Below the pieces are notes generated by a model. The model saw only the letters and a list, made by a program, of their open reading frames with translations. It did not search any database and was not told the origin of the DNA. Shown in pieces: positions 60,800 to 64,000 of a stretch of DNA of 64,000 nucleotides. The DNA comes from Palsa-870 sp039935415 (lineage in GTDB: Bacteria; Chloroflexota; Dormibacteria; Dormibacterales; Dormibacteraceae), in contig JBDTKH010000005.1 of assembly GCA_039935415.1 (NCBI GenBank), forward strand, positions 4,581 to 68,580, written 5' to 3'. The translations under genes were made by a program, and so were the position numbers. Every line of letters starts with the position of its first letter. Position 1 is the first letter of the stretch.

Positions 60800-61264
60800 C
60801 TACTTGACCGCCTTGATCGTCAGGGTGAGCGTGCCGGACGGGACGCTGACCGTCACCTTGTCGCCCTTCTTACGGCCGACCAGGGCGCGCCCCACCGGAG
60901 ACTCCACCGAGATCCGTCCCGCCGACGGGTCGCTCTCGACCGCTCCGACCAGGTGGAACGTCTCCGTGTCGCCCTCGGTGTCCGTCACCTCGATGGTCGA
61001 GCCGGGGCCGACGACGCTGGAGTGCGTGTCCTTGATGATCTGCGCGCGGCCGATCATCTCCTGCAGCTCGTAGATCCGGCTGTCCAGCAGCCCGACCTCC
61101 TCTTTCGCCTGCTCGTACTCGGGGTTGTCCTCGATATCGCCCGGCTGAAAAGCCTCCTTGAGCCGCTCGCCCGCTTCGGCACGCCGCTTCAGTGCGACCT
61201 CCAGGTCGCGCTTGAGCTTCTCGAGCCCCTCAGGCGTCAGCAGGACAGGTTCGGTTAGATCCAT
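60800..61264 (-). CDS. greA: Transcription elongation factor GreA
   Basis: 154 residues, standard length. The N-terminal coiled coil (LTPEGLEKLKRDLEVALKRRAEAGERLKEA) and acidic tip DIEDNPEYEQAKEE are followed by the globular domain with HSSVVGPGSTIEVTD and ISVESPVGRALVGRKKGDKVTV. It rescues backtracked RNA polymerase by transcript cleavage. ATG 61264 faces the small divergent gene with 26 bp between. Confidence 0.96.
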   Translation of the reverse strand: MDLTEPVLLTPEGLEKLKRDLEVALKRRAEAGERLKEAFQPGDIEDNPEYEQAKEEVGLLDSRIYELQEMIGRAQIIKDTHSSVVGPGSTIEVTDTEGDTETFHLVGAVESDPSAGRISVESPVGRALVGRKKGDKVTVSVPSGTLTLTIKAVK

Positions 61265-61290
61265 TGCGATCTGAAATGATAACCCGGAGC

Positions 61291-61638
61291 ATGGACCCCA
61301 CCGATCTGCGGGCCGGGCTCGCCGAACGGCTGGCGAGCGACGAGCCGATCGACGCCGAAACGTTCAACGCCGCCTGCTTCATGCTCTCCCGCGCGCTCGA
61401 CGGTCTCGAGCTGAGCGTCGACGAGGCGGCGCCCCTGGTCAGGCGCTTGCTGAGGGTGGCCGGTCGCGTCGTCATCGACACCGGCCTTCCGGACGCATCA
61501 CGCGACGCCTGGTCCGATACCGAACTGATGGCGCTTCAATGGCTGGACGAGGCGCTGCGCGAGCTCGGCTACCAGGTGCAGCCCCTCGCGGGCGGTGGCC
61601 GCGCTGAGCTGAGGCGAGTCGAAGCCGACTGGGGCTAG
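61291..61638 (+). CDS. Small soluble protein of unknown function
   Basis: 115 residues from ATG 61291, 6 bp after GGAG. The sequence is mostly helical and acidic (DLRAGLAERLASDEPIDAETFNAACFMLSRALDGLELSVDEAAPLVRRLL), with no membrane segment or known motif. An upstream in-frame start (61264) would overlap greA. It is divergent from greA and ends 3 bp before the TadG-like stop. No function assigned. Confidence 0.65.
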   Translation: MDPTDLRAGLAERLASDEPIDAETFNAACFMLSRALDGLELSVDEAAPLVRRLLRVAGRVVIDTGLPDASRDAWSDTELMALQWLDEALRELGYQVQPLAGGGRAELRRVEADWG

Positions 61639-61641
61639 CGC

Positions 61642-63864
61642 CTAGTTGATCAGTCGTGCGGCGGGCGGGGCGGGTGAGTAGTTCGGGTTGAAGTCGATGC
61701 CCGCGGCGCCGTTACCGGTGACGCTCGCCGTGTAGCAGATGACCTGGCCCGCGAGTGGCGCCTTGTCGGTACCGAGGATGTCCCAGCTGGCCCCTGGCGT
61801 ATAGATCGTGCCGATGTACTGGGTGAAGGCGTTGCCGTTCAGCTTCTGGCTCCCGCAGCCCACCCCCGGCGGCGAGTAGATGATGATCCAGTTGTACTGC
61901 TCGCCGCTGAAGACATGGGTGTAGCCGCCACCGTTCTGGTCCATGCACTGTGGGTTGGGGAGGTAGAACTGGACGGCTCCGGGCGTCACCTTGGCCGACG
62001 TGCACGGCGCGTTCTTGTCGCCCGGATTGGGTGAGATCACGCAGTAGTTCTCATTGGCGACGTCGCCACCCGTGTTCGGTGGGTATTGCAGGTCCATTGG
62101 TGCGTTCTCCTGCGGCGTGCTGGAAGAGGGAGGGCAGTTCTGGAAGCACGCCGGCGGGTACTCGTCGTCAGGCGGCCGGCAGTTCGAGACCCGAACCTGC
62201 GCAAAGCAAACGAAGTTGGGCAGCAGGTTGGTGGGGGTGATGGTCGAGTCGCAGATCGTGTGGCCCGGTGCGCTGCACGGCCTGCCGGCCGCGTTCAGGC
62301 CAACCGACAGCACCGTGCCGGCACCGCCGTTAGGGTAGGGCCCGCCGCCGATGCCGTTGACAAAGCCTGGGGCATTGAAGGTGTTGACGAACGAGAAGTT
62401 GTCAGTGATGCCATCGCACCCGTTGGGGTCGATATAGACGTTGTAGTACTGCGCCCCGGGGGCGTTCGTCGAGATGCTCACGTCGATCACCTGGTCTTTG
62501 ACGTCGGCGGTGCTCACCACCTGGCACGCCGATGGCGCGCTCTCGCGGCGGCAGCCGGGCGCCCCGAGGCATGTCGACGAGATGCTCCCGTCGAGGAATC
62601 TGTCGTAGCGGACGGAGGTCAACACTACGCCCCAGTTGCCGCTGGCAGTGAGGCCCCCGTGCTTGACGCCGTGGCCCGAGACGATGTTGACCGCCAGCGT
62701 GAAGTGCCCGGGGCAGCCGCTCCAGAACTGCGGGTTGGCGACGGTCGTCGTGCCGGGTCCGGAGAAGTTCTGGAGCACCTGCTCCTCGTCGGGGGCCTTC
62801 AGCTCGTTCGAGACCATGCCGCCGTGTGAGGAGTAGCCCCCGTTCCATGAGTAGACCCCTGCGTCGAGGAAGTAGCAGCCGGCTCCACCTGTCAGCGCGA
62901 AGCTGCTGTAAAGACCCGGGGTCATCTCCGTGTATGTTCCGCGGCCGAACAGGAGGCCGGCCGATTGGTAAGAGGGCACGGAGGTGGCCAGGTAGCCAGG
63001 GTCAGGCAGCGAAGGGGCCGGGACGTTGGGACCGCCCAGGATGTCGTTGCCCACGCACGGCGGAGGGTAGGGGATGAACCCCGGCGACGAGTTGTAGCAG
63101 TAGTAACTGGCCGCGCTGCAGTTCGACCCGGCCGCACCGTAGCAGTTCCCTGCCAAGTGGAGTGAGTTGTTAATGCACGTCGTGCCGTTCGTGTAGATGT
63201 CTCCGAGGACGGTCAGGCTCCCGTTTCCCGAGAGGCTGGTCGCGCAGCTGTTCGGGCTGAGGGTGAGCAGCGCCGGCGTCTGGCGCTGGTTGCCCACGAT
63301 CGCGCTCGCCGTGGCGTTGATGGTGACGTTCGGCGATCCGCCGAAGATCTGCATGAACGCCAGCGGGAGCTGATGCGTGCTCGAAACCTGGAACTGGTAA
63401 CCGTTGAACTGGGTGTCGGTCGCAACGATCGTCAGGGTGTAGCCGCCGTTGAACGTGTCCACCCACGTGTCCTGCACCAGCTTGTTGCCGACCCCGACCA
63501 TCTGGGTCGACGGGACATGGGAGGTCGGCCCACCATAAAGGTGGAGGTTGGATTCGTAGACCTGCCGCGCGGCGGGAAGCGTTTTCGCGGAAACGTCAGG
63601 GTAGTTCGGGTAGTTGTCGTAGAAGTCGCCGGCCGCAAGCGCCGCGGCGTCTACCGCGGTTTGCTGGTCGCGGCGGTCGACGTAGCCGCGTCCTGAGTCG
63701 ATAGCCAGGCCAAGCATGGCGAACAGCACCAGGATCAGGAGGGCGATCAGGACGATGGCCTGGCCTTGCTGCTGAGGCCTTGCCAGCCTTTGCTTCAGGT
63801 GCCCGACCCACGATGAAGGCCGAGTCTTTCCCTTAGTTCGAGTATTCCGCACGGTAGACCGCAT
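61642..63864 (-). CDS. TadG-like pilus/secretion protein, long Cys-rich form
   Basis: 740 residues from ATG 63864. After a basic start the TadG hallmark helix and motif appear: GQAIVLIALLILVLFAMLGLAIDSGRGYVDRRDQQTAVDAAALAAGDF (about 33-80). The rest is a large extracytoplasmic part rich in Gly, Asn, Pro, Tyr and Cys, with many Cys spaced for disulfides (for example NCYGAAGSNCSAASYYCYN). TadG relatives are usually shorter, around 400-500 residues. It would belong to a Flp/Tad pilus or tight-adherence secretion system. It overlaps the TadE-like gene by 32 bp. Confidence 0.82.
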   Translation of the reverse strand: MRSTVRNTRTKGKTRPSSWVGHLKQRLARPQQQGQAIVLIALLILVLFAMLGLAIDSGRGYVDRRDQQTAVDAAALAAGDFYDNYPNYPDVSAKTLPAARQVYESNLHLYGGPTSHVPSTQMVGVGNKLVQDTWVDTFNGGYTLTIVATDTQFNGYQFQVSSTHQLPLAFMQIFGGSPNVTINATASAIVGNQRQTPALLTLSPNSCATSLSGNGSLTVLGDIYTNGTTCINNSLHLAGNCYGAAGSNCSAASYYCYNSSPGFIPYPPPCVGNDILGGPNVPAPSLPDPGYLATSVPSYQSAGLLFGRGTYTEMTPGLYSSFALTGGAGCYFLDAGVYSWNGGYSSHGGMVSNELKAPDEEQVLQNFSGPGTTTVANPQFWSGCPGHFTLAVNIVSGHGVKHGGLTASGNWGVVLTSVRYDRFLDGSISSTCLGAPGCRRESAPSACQVVSTADVKDQVIDVSISTNAPGAQYYNVYIDPNGCDGITDNFSFVNTFNAPGFVNGIGGGPYPNGGAGTVLSVGLNAAGRPCSAPGHTICDSTITPTNLLPNFVCFAQVRVSNCRPPDDEYPPACFQNCPPSSSTPQENAPMDLQYPPNTGGDVANENYCVISPNPGDKNAPCTSAKVTPGAVQFYLPNPQCMDQNGGGYTHVFSGEQYNWIIIYSPPGVGCGSQKLNGNAFTQYIGTIYTPGASWDILGTDKAPLAGQVICYTASVTGNGAAGIDFNPNYSPAPPAARLIN

Positions 63865-64000
63865 ATGCCGTGATGACGATCTTGTTGCCCACAACTTGCT
63901 GGATTATCGGAGTGAGTGGCTGAAAGTTAAACCACAGGGTCACCTTGATCGGCTCGTTGCCGGTCGCAGGCTTGATGCCGAGGCACGCAGGTCCTGGAGC
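63833..64000 (-). CDS. C-terminal part of a TadE-like pilus protein
   Basis: The last 55 residues of a gene that continues beyond the window, ending in TAA at 63833. The visible end (PIKVTLWFNFQPLTPIIQQVV and KIVITAYAVYRAEYSN) fits the C-terminus of TadE/TadF-type pseudopilins, which typically end with FxPxTPxxxxxxG...lxAxxxxRxE. Only this part is seen, so length and N-terminal helix are not known. It overlaps the TadG-like start by 32 bp. Confidence 0.75.
   Translation of the reverse strand, partial: APGPACLGIKPATGNEPIKVTLWFNFQPLTPIIQQVVGNKIVITAYAVYRAEYSN

Overview
The window is GC-rich, densely packed bacterial DNA with many four-base stop/start overlaps (ATGA, GTGA, TTGA) and frequent GTG/TTG starts. 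The gene content points to a soil-type Terrabacteria lineage near Actinomycetota, Chloroflexota or Candidatus Dormibacterota: an actinobacterial-type GlgA/GlgM glycosyltransferase, a wax ester synthase/diacylglycerol acyltransferase, a FadD15-type acyl-CoA ligase, a SoxR-independent Mod operon, an S53 peptidase and Tad-type pilus proteins. This placement is inference from families, since no rRNA or ribosomal marker lies in the window.

Layout. 1-10.5 kb (+): one operon with an ABC-2 exporter, a Gly/Asn-repeat membrane protein, MoxR, DUF58 and two large VWA membrane proteins. 10.7-12.6 kb: a complete group II intron with its maturase. 12.7-15.8 kb: GlgM, CorA and an S51 peptidase, with a large hairpin between the divergent corA and peptidase genes. 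15.8-19.1 kb (-): molybdate operon (HTH-Mop regulator, modA, modB, modC, frameshifted Mop protein). 19.2-23.6 kb (+): acyltransferase, small unknown protein, tryptophanase, patatin. 23.6-25.0 kb: a worn patch with a frameshifted aldo/keto reductase and a truncated DUF5996 gene. 25.0-28 kb: small genes, including a 20-residue lysine-rich microprotein with its own Shine-Dalgarno (SD) site and terminator. 28.1-31.7 kb (+): sulfite-oxidase-family molybdoenzyme, branched-chain aminotransferase, FAD reductase.

31.7-34.0 kb (-): an exported-protein operon (beta-propeller lipoprotein, DoxX, second lipoprotein, unknown). 34.1-39.9 kb (-): nucleotidyltransferase, a 1188-residue GT2/GT-C/ectodomain fusion, and a B12-type radical SAM protein, all overlapping by 4 bp. 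40.0-44.2 kb: PruA, enoyl-CoA hydratase, GT87-like membrane protein, GNAT. 44.2-52.9 kb (-): a long operon from fumC through enoyl-CoA hydratase, cation efflux, GNAT, S53 peptidase, two zinc-ribbon membrane proteins and LysE. 53.0-61.6 kb: Ppx/GppA, zinc efflux, a nucleoside-phosphorylase-like large protein, an antiporter with a structured leader, acyl-CoA ligase, GreA. 61.6-64.0 kb (-): a TadG-like 740-residue protein and the end of a TadE-like gene, leaving the window.

How the parts fit: molybdate import (15.8-19.1 kb) can feed the Mo-enzyme at 28 kb; storage carbon and lipid are represented by GlgM, the WS/DGAT enzyme, FadD and two enoyl-CoA hydratases; surface building is represented by the VWA/MoxR exporter operon, the glycosyltransferase fusion cluster and the Tad proteins. 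The least explained units are the 20-residue microprotein, the glycosyltransferase fusion/radical SAM cluster, the zinc-ribbon/S53 cluster and the corA-side hairpin. No CRISPR array, tRNA, rRNA, prophage or transposase-type insertion sequence was recognised.
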